Shown here piece by piece: positions 54,014-64,000 of a DNA stretch of 64,000 nucleotides; within the stretch, counting starts at the first letter, position 1, and the number at the start of each line of letters is the position of its first letter. The DNA is from Acanthamoeba castellanii str. Neff. Lineage: Eukaryota; Discosea; Longamoebia; Acanthamoebidae. The position numbers and the translations under genes were made by a program. Below the pieces are notes generated by a model. The model had not been told where the DNA came from. It saw nothing but the letters and a program-made list of their open reading frames with translations, and did not search any database. The stretch lies in contig NW_004457643.1 in assembly GCF_000313135.1 (NCBI RefSeq), forward strand, positions 30,190-94,189. Reading direction: 5' to 3'.

Positions 54014-54019
54014 AATAAA
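54014..54019 (+). terminator. Polyadenylation signal AATAAA after the mtSSB gene
   Basis: AATAAA three bases after the stop codon of the mitochondrial SSB gene. The same AT-rich stretch continues to the next start at 54133. Confidence 0.55.
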
Positions 54020-54132
54020 ATACGCGATAACAAATAAACAATAAAAAGAAAATTACGGCGTATTTTATATTCCTTTTATTTTCTTGGTGGCCGAGATTAA
54101 ATCTTTGTTGGAAAGATAAGCAAGAAGGCAAG

Positions 54133-55482
54133 ATGGAGGCCCAGAAGAAGAGGGGACAGTTCCGATTTGTGCCGCCCGTGGAGACCTTCGTGCCACTCGC
54201 CGACCCTGCCCCGAAGCGACCCGATGCCTTCGTCGTTGAGGGCAAGCGCCTCGATGGCCGCTCCCCGGATGAATTCCGTCCCGTCTGTACGTCGACCTTC
54301 GGCCGCGACTGAACCCTCCCCCACCTACATCTTTTCCTCCATTTTTTAATTTTAGAGAATTTATCTTTAATCTTCTCGTCATGGTGTGCATTGTGCGCTG
54401 CAGTCCTCAAAACGGGAGTGATTAGCCAAGCTGCCGGCTCGGCCTACATCGAGATGAACCAAACCAAAGTGATTTGTGGCGTGTACGCTCGTCGCCCTCT
54501 TCTTTTCTTCGAGCTCGCAAGGCAGAAGCTGACCGCCGCGGGCGATGGGGTGGTGCTATCTATTTACATCTGCAGGTACGGACCGCGACAAACGCCAAAG
54601 ACGGTGTACAGCGAGAAGGGCAAGCTCAACTGCTTCTTCAAGCTCGCCACCTTCGCCGAGAACGGCGAGCGACGCAAATACGTCTCCGTACGTCCTACCA
54701 TCATCATCATCATATGTCTGTCCACGTCACCATCATTGACGCTGGTGATCTGACCTCGTCTTGTCGTGGATCATCATAATCATCCAATGCAGGACAAGGA
54801 GGAGAAGGAGCTGAGCATGCTCATGGTGCAGGCGCTCGAGGTGTCGCTCCGACTGGAGACGTTCCCCAAGTCGGAGCTCGACGTCTTCGTGCTGGTGCTC
54901 GAGGAGAGCGGCGGCATGGTGGGCGCTGCCATCACCGCCGCGTCGCTGGCCCTGGCCGATGCCGGCATCGAGATGTATGACCTCGTCGCCAGCTGCTCTG
55001 TCGTACGTCGTCTTCTTCTTCTTCGTCGTCGTCTTCTTCCTGACTCATCCGCTGCTTCTTCGCGTGGTGCACCACCAGGGCGTGGTGGATTCACACATCT
55101 TGCTCGACCCCTCGATCGCCGAGGAGAAGGCCGCCCAGTCCAACCTCATGGTCGCCATCATGCCCTCGGCCAACGAGATCACGCAGATGCTCCAAACCGG
55201 CGAGATCGAACACACCAAGGCTCCCGAGGTACATACACACGCACACACCCACACACGCACCAACACACACCACACACGCACACGCACCCGCACGCCCACA
55301 CACACACGTGTACAGTGAGGCGGTGGCGCTGACGCCATGGCCTGGTGGTGGTTGACGTGCAGGCAATCGAGCTGTGTCTCGACGGGTGCTCCAAGATCTA
55401 CCAGATGATGCGCCAAAACCTGCTCGAGACCGCCGCGCAGAAGCTCTCGATGGAGGAGGCCCAGCGAACGGCAGACAAATAA
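54133..55482 (+). CDS. MTR3: Exosome RNase PH-like subunit MTR3
   Basis: The exosome degrades and processes RNA from the 3' end; MTR3 is a structural RNase PH-like ring subunit without catalysis. Exons join to give GKRLDGRSPDEFRPV, LKTGVISQAAGSAYIEMNQT, KVICGVYGPRQTPKTVYSEK, GKLNCFFKLATFAENGERRK, DKEEKELSMLMVQALEVSLR, LETFPKSELDVFVLVLEESG, GMVGAAITAASLALADAGIE and MYDLVASCSGVVDSHILLDP. A C-terminal helical region follows. This order is that of EXOSC6/MTR3. About seven exons; one intron near 55230-55315 is rich in CA-type repeats. Confidence 0.9.
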
Positions 55483-55519
55483 ATAAATAAATAGATTGGA
55501 GAGCGAGGTCCATGGTTCT

Positions 55520-57139
55520 TCATGCGAAGGTGGGTGTCAGTCGGCTTACGTCGATGTCGCGCGTGAAGCCGCACGCCAGACAGTGCTGCCGGCGTGTAGT
55601 TGCTCCCTCTTTGGTTTCGTTTTTGTCGCCGCCATTGTCATCGTCGTCTAGACACACGAGCAGCCCGTCGCACTCGCGCTTGTCGTTGGGGCACAGCAGG
55701 CACTCCTCCATGTAGCGTTCCACCTCTGCTCCCCGGGCCTCACACCTGTCATGACACGCATGCACACGCACCGCGTGAGTCATTGACTTGCAATGTGTCG
55801 AGCACCGCCATTGCGCACCTCTGGCATCGGCAGGCGAAGTGGTAGTGCTGCTGCAGCTCGTCCTGTCTCTCGGGCGTGTCGTCCCGCAGCGGGATGTAGG
55901 TCATCGTGAGCTCGTCGCCCGGGTTGAGCGGGCGCAGGGCGCGCAGGGTGAGGTGCTGCCCGTCAAACTGGCGCACGACCGACGGGAAGCAGCTGTGGTT
56001 GAACATGGCCGCGCAGTTGTACAGCGCCGAGCCGTAGTTGACCGTCTTCCGCTTCGTGGTCGAGTACCGGGCGAACGTGTTGCTCTCCAGCCGCCCGATG
56101 TACTCCACGATCTCGTCCACGTCCAGTCCCTGCAGCACGTCGCTCGTCGCTCGGCCGGACAAGGCCTCCATGATGAGGAAGGCCCGCTGCCGGAAGCGGT
56201 TGATGGCCGCGGAGCCGAAGCTGTGCTTGTTGGACATCAGCTCCATGAAGTGGGCGAACGACGTCTCCACCGCGCTACTGGTGTCGCTCCCTTCTCCATT
56301 GTTGCCGTCTTCTTCTACGTTGGCCGAGTTTGCTGCGATCCACCGCAGCACCAGAATGCGGATGAGCAGCCGCACCTCGGCCACCTCGTCCACCGAGAAC
56401 CCCTGCCACCGACGTGAGCATTCCACAAATTCCATGCATCATCCCTGCGAAACAAGTGTGGAGGAGAGGAATGTGAAGAGCGAATGTGTGCGGGTGCACG
56501 TACCTTGAGGTTGCAGGTCGTGTGCAGCCGCTGCAGCGCCTCGCACTCGGCCTTGGGGTGCACGAACCGGCCAGAGGGGGTCGGGGTGGCGCAGGCCGCA
56601 GAACAGAACGAGACCTGACCGCACCGGGCGCACGTGTGCCGCAGCGCGGCGCCGCCCGGGCCTGCGTTGGGCGCGTAGCGGAAGCAGGCGTGGCAGGCCA
56701 GGCCCTGCTGCGGGGCCGCCACCGCCGCGGCAAAGGCCCGCTCGCGGAGCACCACCGCCCCGGCGGCCACGGCCCGTGCCGCAACGGCGTAGCGGCCCCG
56801 ACCCCGGGCGTAGCGCACCTCTACAGGCCACCCGGCATGCCGCAGCAGTTCGTTGCTGGCCGCCGTCGTTGCCGGCTGACCCTCTTCTTCCTCGTATCCT
56901 TCTTCTTCATCAGCTGCAGAACGGCGCTTGGCCTTGCCTCGCTTGCGGCGCCGCGCTTTCTTCTTGCCTCCGCCCTCTACCGTGGGGGCGGGGTCGGTAC
57001 TGCCCTGGGCCAGTAGTACTGCGGGCTCGGCCGAGACCACAAGGCCACCGCCGCTCGTGGCCGTATCGAAGGCCGTCGGCGCGTCAACGGGCGAAGCGCT
57101 GAGCGCGCAGGAGGCTAGGGCCAGCTCTACTGCCGCCAT
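55520..57139 (-). CDS. SET- and MYND-domain protein (SMYD family)
   Basis: SMYD proteins are lysine methyltransferases. ATG 57139 starts an Ala-rich region with KKKARRRKRGKAKRR (nuclear signal). The SET N-part is RGRYAVAARAVAAGAVVLRE. The MYND zinc finger is CHACFRYA...HTCARCGQVSFCSAACAT (Cys/His ligands visible). After an intron comes the helical linker and the rest of SET: NYGSALYNCAAMFNHSCFPS (SET NHSC), GDELTMTYIP and HFACRCQRC. The final exon adds a Cys pair (ECLLCPNDKRECDG; QHCLACGFTRD), a post-SET-like zinc site. Four exons, about 490 residues. The substrate is unknown. Confidence 0.88.
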
Positions 57140-57280
57140 CGCCTTGTGTTTTTTATTGTTTCTGTTTTTCTCAGTTTGCGATTTTCTTATTTTCTCGTTT
57201 TCTTTTTGACTCCGAAATTTTACCGCTCATTTTTTCCAATCTTTTTATCTAACTCAAAGATCGGACAGGTTGCGGCAGGT

Positions 57281-58027
57281 ATGGAGGAGGTGGCACGTCT
57301 GGACGACGTCTACCGGGGTGGGTTCATCGGCGAGGAGGAGTACCTGCGCCGGCGCCTCCTGCTGCTTCATGTCAGCCGTGATGATGCCGGTGGTGCCAAC
57401 CCTCCTGCTGCTGGCGGCAACCACCCTACGATCGTCTGGTGTGACAGCCCGCCCGCCCACCCCCAACCCCCAGCAGACCACACCCCCGGCATGCCGCCCC
57501 GCAACCGCCACGACCACGACGGACACGGCCCAGAGTGGGCAATCACCACAACGACGTCGGCCGAGAGAGGACTGCGAGGAGACTGGGCCACGACCACGCT
57601 GGTGATGGTGGACGAGGAGGGCGAGCGCGCGCTGTATGATGCGGGCCTCGAGGCGAAGGAATGGGGCCACCAGCGACAGACGCTCGAGCGTGCCAGGAGT
57701 AGTAGTGGTAGTTGTAGTGCAGGTGGACGGCGAGAAGCAGCTGTGCTGACACCATCATGGCGGCTCCTGGATGAAGAGAGTGAAGATGACGAGGAAACAT
57801 GGGAAGGTGATGATGGCAACGACGAGGACGATGAAGAGGAGGAGGAGGACACGGACGACGAGGCCTATGAGCGAAGGCACAAGCCCTACGAACGAGGCGA
57901 GGTGGCGGCGGGCCTGCTGGAGATGACGATGGCCGAGCTGCGTGAGCTGCTGCGCCAGCGAAGCCTGCCCCAGAGCGGCGTCAAGACCGACCTCGCCCTC
58001 CGCCTCGCCCAGTTCTTTGTTCCCTGA
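57281..58027 (+). CDS. SAP-domain protein, otherwise disordered
   Basis: A single exon of about 248 residues from ATG 57281. A short helical start (MEEVARLDDVYRGGFIGEEE, then EYLRRRLLLLH, a SHOCT-like segment) is followed by a long Pro/His/Asp-rich region. An acidic run at about 57780-57865 (EESEDDEETWEGDDGNDEDD) follows. The C-terminal SAP motif is ELRELLRQRSLPQSGVKTDL, then ALRLAQFF. SAP motifs bind DNA in nuclear proteins. Divergent from the SMYD gene by 141 bp. The exact function is unknown. Confidence 0.75.
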   Translation: MEEVARLDDVYRGGFIGEEEYLRRRLLLLHVSRDDAGGANPPAAGGNHPTIVWCDSPPAHPQPPADHTPGMPPRNRHDHDGHGPEWAITTTTSAERGLRGDWATTTLVMVDEEGERALYDAGLEAKEWGHQRQTLERARSSSGSCSAGGRREAAVLTPSWRLLDEESEDDEETWEGDDGNDEDDEEEEEDTDDEAYERRHKPYERGEVAAGLLEMTMAELRELLRQRSLPQSGVKTDLALRLAQFFVP

Positions 58028-58273
58028 CATCACAACATTCATGAATGGACATTTTTGTTACAGCGCAACCGCCAACCTTTCTTCTTCTTTCTTTGGTGTT
58101 GATTGATAACAAGAGGCAAGAACAAGAGGCCTTTGTTGTGCACAGCGTACGACTGGTGGTGTATTAACATTCGTTCCTTGAACTGGCAAAATAGAACACA
58201 ATGCTGCGCGAGCGAAGAGAGAAGAGAAAGAGAAAAGGAAAGAAGAGGTCTAGGAGAGAGGGGGAAGGGGGCG

Positions 58274-61200
58274 TTATTCGTAGGCGGCCTGGTCGACGTC
58301 CAAGAAGTGGAACATCTCCCGGCGGTAGTTCTCGCTGAGGGCGTAGAACTGCTTCATCTTGCACCGGCCCTCGGCGATCTCTCGGCCGGCGGCGACGTCC
58401 TGCAACACGCGGGCCCACTCGGCGCGCAGCTCCGGCGGCAAGCACAGGCTCTCGTCGTCCCACCGCGTGGCCTTGATCGGCACGAACTCCATGTGCCTGG
58501 TCGCGGGGTCGAACCGCGCGACTCGGAACCAGAACTTGAACTCCGTCGTGCCGACCGCGTTGACCTTGTTCTTCTCCGGGAAGTACCGCGCCGAGAACGC
58601 GACCATCCTACGATGACAAAGGCACGCGATGAGGTACCAGTCTGGTTCGATGGGGGGGGGGCGTCGTGTGGGCAAAAAAGAAGGGCGGTATTAAGAAACT
58701 GTACCGGTCGGCCGTCCAGTCCGGCTGGTCCTTCTTGATGAGGAGAGACTTGCCGTTGCTGTAGGCCTTGGGGTCGATCGGCGGGTTGAGATCCAGGTAG
58801 TCCATGAACGTGGGCACCTGGTGGTGGTGGTGGTGGGTGGTGGTGGTCGTGGTGGTGGGTCTCACGCGTAAGCTAACCGCACTCAACACCAGGGGTGGGT
58901 GGGGACAGGAGTGCGTACATAGTCGACGTGGGACCCGAGGGCTGGTCGCTGGTACTGGCCCATGTCCTCACCGGGCAGGCAGATGAAGCTGGGGAGGAGG
59001 GCCTTCTCGTTCCACCAGGAGCTCTCGCGCTGGCCGTGCCCCTTCTCACCGTGCTCGCCCTCCATGTTGCCGTGGTCGGAGATGAAGAAGACGATGCTCT
59101 TTCCGTCGACCATGCCGGCCGCTCGCAGCATCTCCAGCGCGCGGTGGCGGTCCTCGTCCTTCTGGCGGATGATGCGGTTGGAGAACTCGCGCGTGTCGCC
59201 CTCCGGATCGCGTTGGTGGTAGTCGGCGGGCAGTGGGTCGGGCACGGGCCGCTTGTGCACGTGCATGAAGAACAGGAACGGCTTCTTGTCCTCCTTCCTT
59301 CGATCGATGAATTCCTGTGTGTGTGTGTGTGTTGTGTGTGTGTGTGTGTGTGTCAAAACGACCGCTGCGTGACAGCAGTTGTAATGACTGTAGGGTGTAC
59401 CTGGGCCTTCTCGAGCATGGCGTAGTTGTCGTTCATGCTGTCGAATTCATCAAAGTTGTTGTAGAGGTTCCTGTTGGGATAGTTCCATGCCGACGTCGCC
59501 ACAGCGCCACCAATCACGTAACCTGGTCCATGTGGTGCAAAAAGGTGCGTTTAGAGATGAGCGGCCGACCGAGAGCACGACGATTGGGGAGAAAGAGGCC
59601 ACGCACCGTTCTGCTTGAGGACCTTGTACGCATAGGAGGGGATGTGTCCGACGGCGAACGAGTGGTAGTGGTAGGCGTGGAGGCCGTAGATGAGCGCGAA
59701 CTGGCCCATCTCGGACACGTGGCCCGAACCTGCGTGCACCTGGGGCGATATGCACTTGTTGTCCTGCACAACGCCATCGACCACCACGCCGTCAGCGGCC
59801 CGAACGAAGCGCAGTGCAAAGCGTCCGTCCGGTACCTCGACATATTTCATCAGATGCGGCGAGCGGATGTGCGTGGCGTCGTCGTGTCGCATCGACTCGA
59901 CACTTATGATGATCACGTTCTTTTTGCGCCGCACCGTTGCGGCCAGCTCCTCGCCCATCAACGGGTAGCCAGCGCCCGGGACCGGCGGGACGGCCGTGTT
60001 CGTTCGCGGAATGATCGGGATCAACCTGGACATCGCGAACGGACAGAAGCGTAAAGCGTAAGCGAACGCTAAATGAAGTAGAAGTAGTGGAGATGATGGC
60101 GGCGCACCTGTCGATGGGGTTGGGGTCAATGTAGTTGAAGGGCAGCTGGCCGCGGTAGTGTTCGACGTCCTCGTAGATGAAGGCGGTCTGGAAGACGACC
60201 AGCAGACCGGTGACCATAATGACCAGGCCCACGCAGAGGAAGAACTTGCGGAGCTTCTGCCTCGTCAGCTTGCGCAAGATCAGGCGCGCCAAGAAGAAGC
60301 ACGCGGCCTACGGGCGATTGTCCCCCCCCCCACAAAACAACCATCAAATCAGCACGCATTGAAGACGATCCATTTCCTCACCCAGGTGGGTGGTTGGGTG
60401 GTTGCTGCCTCTGGGCAGGCTCGATCCGTACCTGACCGAGGAGGAGCAGGGCCACCACGAGCTTGATGTAGGGCCAGTGCTCGGGATCGAGTCCCGCCCC
60501 GAGCTCTCGCTGTCGCTCCAAGACCTGAGCGAGGGAAGCGAGTAGTTGAGTTTTTTTCGCTGTTCCATGCGCTGGCATGGCGTAGGAGATATGGAGCCAG
60601 TACCTGCTTGATGCCCAAGATCTCGACGAGGTCGAGATCGATGAGGTGCACGGACATGTCGACGAGGAGGCGGCATTCGAGCACGTAGAGCGCCAGCAGT
60701 ATGATCTCCACCACCGCCAGGACGAACACCGAGACGCAGAGGCTGATGGGGTATCGTCCGCAGCCCTTCACCACTGATCGCACAGACGCTTTACGATTTA
60801 CAGATATATTAGGCCGGTTCACCTCTTATTACGCAGTTGTGTTGATGGGGCGAAAACTGGTGTGTGTGTTGTGTGTGTGGCCTGCCGTACCAGGGACTTC
60901 TGGTGAACTGAGCAGCGCGTTTGTGCAGAGTCGGAAGAAGGAGCGGCAGATGTAAAGGCACAGGTGCAGCACCGCCCAGCTCATGACCCCGGTGAACAGG
61001 CAGTGGAAGACCATGTAGTTGAAGTAGCCCAGGTGGTGCATCAGGTACTGCAGTACACACACACACACACACACACCAATGGATGAGATCACGTTGTACT
61101 CGAGCATGAAGAGGCGCAAGCCAACCTGTGGGTAGTTGTTCTTGTGCAGCTCGGGATCGTAGTTGTTGATGATGGTACTCAAGCTGAAGACGTAGATGAG

Positions 61201-61622
61201 GATCTGGATGGTCGAGTTGATAAGGGCCATGATGAAGGTGACGCTACGCGAGTTGCCCAGCAGGACGCCCGCCGCGTGGTCGCAGAACTGACCAAAGGGC
61301 GACGTGGCCAGGAAGCCGCCGTCCTGCCCATGCGCTGGTCGGTCGTGCTGTGCCCCGCTGGCGTTGGCTCCGCCGTGCTGAGCCTCCACGTCTCCCCTCA
61401 GCTTCTCGGCCTGCTCTTGGCCCTCAGGCACCTGAGGGACGGTAAGCAGCTGCAGGCACTCGAATTCTTTTGGGGGCTGAGATTGATGCAGCGATGGCTA
61501 AATAAAATAAAATAAAATAAACAAAAAGTAGAAGATGGAGGTGAAGGGGGAGCACATGCCTTGTCGCTTTTGCCGCTCTCATGCCGTCGCTTGATGAGTC
61601 GTTCGTTGGATTCGGAGAACAT
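58274..61622 (-). CDS. Multi-pass membrane protein with extracytoplasmic sulfatase/LTA-synthase-like domain
   Basis: ATG 61622 gives MFSESNERLIKRRHESGKSD, then four or five TM helices: SVTFIMALINSTIQILIYVF, YMVFHCLFTGVMSWAVLHLC, ISLCVSVFVLAVVEIILLAL, YIKLVVALLLLG and FFLCVGLVIMVTGLLVVFQT. An alkaline-phosphatase-superfamily domain follows: VIIISVESMRHDDATHIRSP (metal Glu, as in LtaS-type DE motif), AGSGHVSEMGQFALIYG (nucleophile region), YVIGGAVATSAWNYPN and SIVFFISDHGNMEGEHGEKG (metal Asp-His). The end is SLLIKKDQPDWTADRY and a C-terminal module. LtaS/OpgB-type enzymes transfer phosphoglycerol in bacteria; in eukaryotes the substrate is unclear, so a sulfatase or phosphotransferase role remains open. 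About 11 exons with CA/GT intron repeats. Confidence 0.78.
59317..59353. repeat. (GT)n repeat in a sulfatase-like gene intron, abutting a splice site
   Basis: About 18 GT units on the plus strand (CA on the coding strand) run up to the acceptor CAG before GAATTCATCG (EFIDRRKEDK). Confidence 0.85.
61055..61076. repeat. (CA)n repeat in a sulfatase-like gene intron
   Basis: About 11 CA units (GT on the coding strand) about ten bases from the acceptor of the exon beginning YLMHHLGYFNYM. Confidence 0.85.
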
Positions 61623-61890
61623 CTTGGTGGATGGCCCTCCTGTCGCACACAACGAATCGCGTTTACACACACGGCCGACACAAAGCGAACGGAGGCCAGC
61701 TGCTTGGCCGTACTTGCAGTTGGTCAAAACAAAGAGAGCCTCTCTGCCACGACAACACCTTCGGCCGGGGTTTCACTGCCCTGCAGAACAGCCGCAACGG
61801 CAGCGGACGAAGAACTGAATAAATGTATAAAATAAGAGCAACGAGAAAAGAAAAAATAAATAAAAATAAAATAAAGTGACCCGGGCCGAG

Positions 61891-64000
61891 ATGGACCAGG
61901 GGCGAGGCAAGCGGAAGAGGAGCGAGGTCAAGGGTGTGAGTGCAACGCCCGAGCACATGAAAGGTGGGCACCGCAGGAAAAGCTCGGAGGTTGACGTCGA
62001 TGGTACGTTCCCGATTAATTTGCATTTCTTCTCATCTTCCGATTTTCCGTTAATCTTGGTGTGCCTCAGCGTTCCTACAAGGGATCGCAGATGAAGTGGG
62101 CACTGGCGCCACGTCTCTGCTCGCCCCTTCATCTCCCATGCCTGTTCTTCAACGCGAGTCCACCTCGATCTCGTCATCTTCGTCATCTTCATCTTCTTCG
62201 GCCAGTGCTGCCGACGCCGAACAGCTCCTGCAGAAGCTGCGCGCCCGCCCTGCCGACGTAAGCCGCTTGGAGAAGATCGAGGCGGCGTGGAAGCTCCACG
62301 AGCTGCTGGTACACACCGCCACGGTCGACGCCCCCGTGCCCGCCGGCGGTGCGGTCGCTCTGCCCAGCATGCTCCCGCTCCTCCTGGAGTGGCTGCAGCC
62401 CACGCTCGCGCGGTCCGAGCGGTACGTCATGGCGAGCGGAGGCTCTGGCGCTACGCCGACTGCCGCCTCCAAGAAGCAGGCCAAGAAGAAGCAGAAGCAG
62501 CACCACGGCGAGGACGAAGATGACGACGCGGCCAAGATCGAGGAGAAAGTGGTCCGTTACCACCTCCTGCGTTCTTCCATCACACACACACACACACACA
62601 CACACCACACACATAGTGCTAATATCTGTCGATGCGAGCAGACGGAGACTGGACCTCCCCAGTTCTTGGACGAGCGGCACTGGGGCCTGTTCTACGAGCT
62701 GTTGGCCCACTCGCCCATCAAGACCATCCCCCTTCGCACGGAGATGCTGCGCGTCATCTCCTCCGCGCTGCTGTGCTGCGTGGGCCTGGCGAGCGCCGAG
62801 GCCGGCATCAGCGCGGCCAACCAGGCCCAGATCCTGTCGCTCTCCGCCGACGATCGGCTGGCGATCGTGAAGCGGCTGGAAGCCGTCGTGCAGCTGCTCT
62901 CCTCAACCTACTCCCAGTTCTTCACCCCCGCGATGGACAACTACGTGTCCTTCGTGAGCCGGGTGTCACAGGCCCTGATCCACCTGTACGTGCGCCTGGA
63001 CCCATTGAGCAAGCAGCTACAGTACCCGGGAGTTGGTGGTGGGTCCGACTTGCTTTGCTTTCTCTCATGTGACATGCCAACTCGACCAGTTATTTGGAGC
63101 GTCGGGCCGCTTCTCGGCCGGCGAGCCGGGCGGAGAAGGAAATGGAGTCGGTCTGCGTGGCCATCGTTGCCACTGCCCTGAAGAGGTTTCAAGAGGTCAA
63201 GCAAACCATCGAAACCAACCAAAAGAAGGTCGGTCACCTCTTCCAATTCTTGGCTGCTTTTGCTTGTGGTGTGTCGCTCACGGTCGACGACGTTTTTGCA
63301 GGTCTTCACCACCGTCGTCACCAAGCTCCTCGAGCCTCTGTTGACCCTGCGGAGCCTGATCCTCACGCAAACGAGCGAGGACGACGCCGTTCGCTCGCAA
63401 ATCAAGCGCTACATCGAAGACATCGTGCTCCACTCTCTGTTCCACCCGGACCACCTGTTCGAATACTCGCTGGCCTTCTCATTGAAGCAGAATGTGGTCA
63501 CGCCTGCCCCATCAGGTAAGCCCCCACGATCCTATAAGCGCCTCTTCCTCCCAATGAATGTGTCACCCTGCAGCTGACCATGTTAATGGCCATGGCCGTG
63601 GCTATGATCAGCTGAGGGCGGCGAGACCAAGAAGCCGGGAAGAGGAAAGAATCGGCAGTCGGGAGGCGCCTATGTGGGAACGATCAGCAATTACCGCAAG
63701 CAGCTCTTCGATACGCTGCGAGAGTACAGCGGCCAAGCCAGCGACAAGCAAAAGTCTCAATCCCTTCTGCCACCTGCTCACCGACTGCTCGGTACCGCAC
63801 GCACGCACGCACGCACGCACGCGTGTTTAACTACAGGCTGGCCATGCTGTTGCTGATGTCTGGCAACGCACCACCGCAGTGCTGCAGAACATTCCGTTGA
63901 TCTACAAGGGATTTTTGGATACCCTCAAGGCGCTGCTGCTGGCCATCGAGCACAGCCAAGAGAAGCGCGCCGAACGCAAAGACGCCGGAGGTACCACCAC
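61891..64000 (+). CDS. URB2: URB2/NPA2-like nucleolar pre-60S assembly factor, 3' partial
   Basis: Urb2/Npa2 acts in early 60S ribosome assembly in the nucleolus. ATG 61891 gives MDQGRGKRKRSEVKGV, then a Ser-rich stretch. LLQKLRARPADVSRLEKIEA and LLPLLLEWLQPTLARSERYV follow, then a KKQAKKKQKQ basic patch and HWGLFYELLAHSPIKTIPLR. Later exons hold TPAMDNYVSFVSRVSQALIH, LFHPDHLFEYSLAFSLKQNV, TTVVTKLLEPLLTLRSLILT and GTISNYRKQLFDTLREYSG. Helical-repeat composition and order resemble URB2, whose full length (over 1,300 residues) would run beyond the window. Introns contain CA and ACGC repeats. The call rests on family appearance rather than a single signature. Confidence 0.7.
62579..62614. repeat. 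(CA)n repeat in a URB2-like gene intron
   Basis: About 13 CA units plus an imperfect CACAT tail in the intron between EEKV and TETGPPQFL. Confidence 0.88.
63797..63822. repeat. (ACGC)n tetranucleotide repeat in a URB2-like gene intron
   Basis: Six ACGC-type units in the intron near the right edge of the window. Confidence 0.85.

Noticed and set aside
58630..58645. GGTTCGA strings resembling a tRNA B box (also near 48309 and 23785)
   Set aside because: None is followed by the CC needed in the T arm, none has a cloverleaf around it, and all lie in introns or coding sequence.

Overview
This window is nuclear DNA of a gene-dense, GC-rich, intron-rich unicellular eukaryote. Nearly every kilobase is coding. 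Most genes are cut by short introns (about 50-300 nt) with GT...AG borders, often with GTACG-type donors. Genes sit on both strands and are separated by tens to a few hundred bases. The gene set (glyoxylate-cycle malate synthase, threonine biosynthesis, DRP5-like dynamin, OSCA/TMEM63 channel, JMJD4, REXO-type exonuclease) and the intron style fit an amoebozoan of the Acanthamoeba type. The genus is inferred from overall character; nothing in the window proves it. I saw no mobile elements, CRISPR arrays, rRNA or convincing tRNA genes.

Layout, left to right. 0-2.4 kb (+): 3' part of an adenylate-kinase-like domain that appears fused to an mRNA guanylyltransferase. 2.6-3.2 kb (+): tubulin chaperone TBCA, whose 3' end overlaps ALG2 (-, 3.15-5.6 kb). 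5.7-6.0 kb (-): ubiquitin-like gene with a broken frame. 6.1-7.7 kb (-): ribosome-assembly factor NSA2, divergent from U2AF35 (+, 7.9-9.2 kb). 9.4-13.1 kb (-): fused threonine synthase-homoserine kinase. 13.5-18.0 kb (+): CSC1/OSCA/TMEM63 channel. 18.0-21.3 kb: YbaB-like protein (-), AAGAB-like adaptin-binding protein (+), lysine-type methyltransferase (-). 21.9-25.2 kb (-): REXO-type exonuclease. 25.6-29.3 kb (+): DRP5-like dynamin. 29.5-31.9 kb (+): malate synthase. 32.0-35.5 kb (-): APRT and two Rab/Ras-like GTPases. 35.8-41.2 kb (+): flavin amine oxidase, ribosomal P1, F-box/ankyrin membrane protein, NHP2. 41.3-44.9 kb: a lysine-rich small protein (-), two tiny membrane proteins (+) and JMJD4 (+). 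45.2-47.4 kb (-): THUMP methyltransferase. 47.6-54.0 kb (+): SMP-30-like protein, PQ-loop protein, small membrane protein, intronless multi-pass protein, mitochondrial SSB. 54.1-55.5 kb (+): exosome MTR3. 55.5-57.1 kb (-): SMYD protein. 57.3-58.0 kb (+): SAP-domain protein. 58.3-61.6 kb (-): membrane sulfatase-like protein. 61.9 kb to the right edge (+): URB2.

Functionally this is an ordinary housekeeping region. It is rich in RNA and ribosome biology (capping, NSA2, U2AF35, REXO, NHP2, MTR3, URB2, P1, THUMP methyltransferase, JMJD4) and in membrane traffic (AAGAB, dynamin, two Rab-like GTPases). The most unusual observations are two apparent enzyme fusions: adenylate-kinase-like domain plus capping guanylyltransferase, and threonine synthase plus homoserine kinase (two consecutive pathway steps in one polypeptide).
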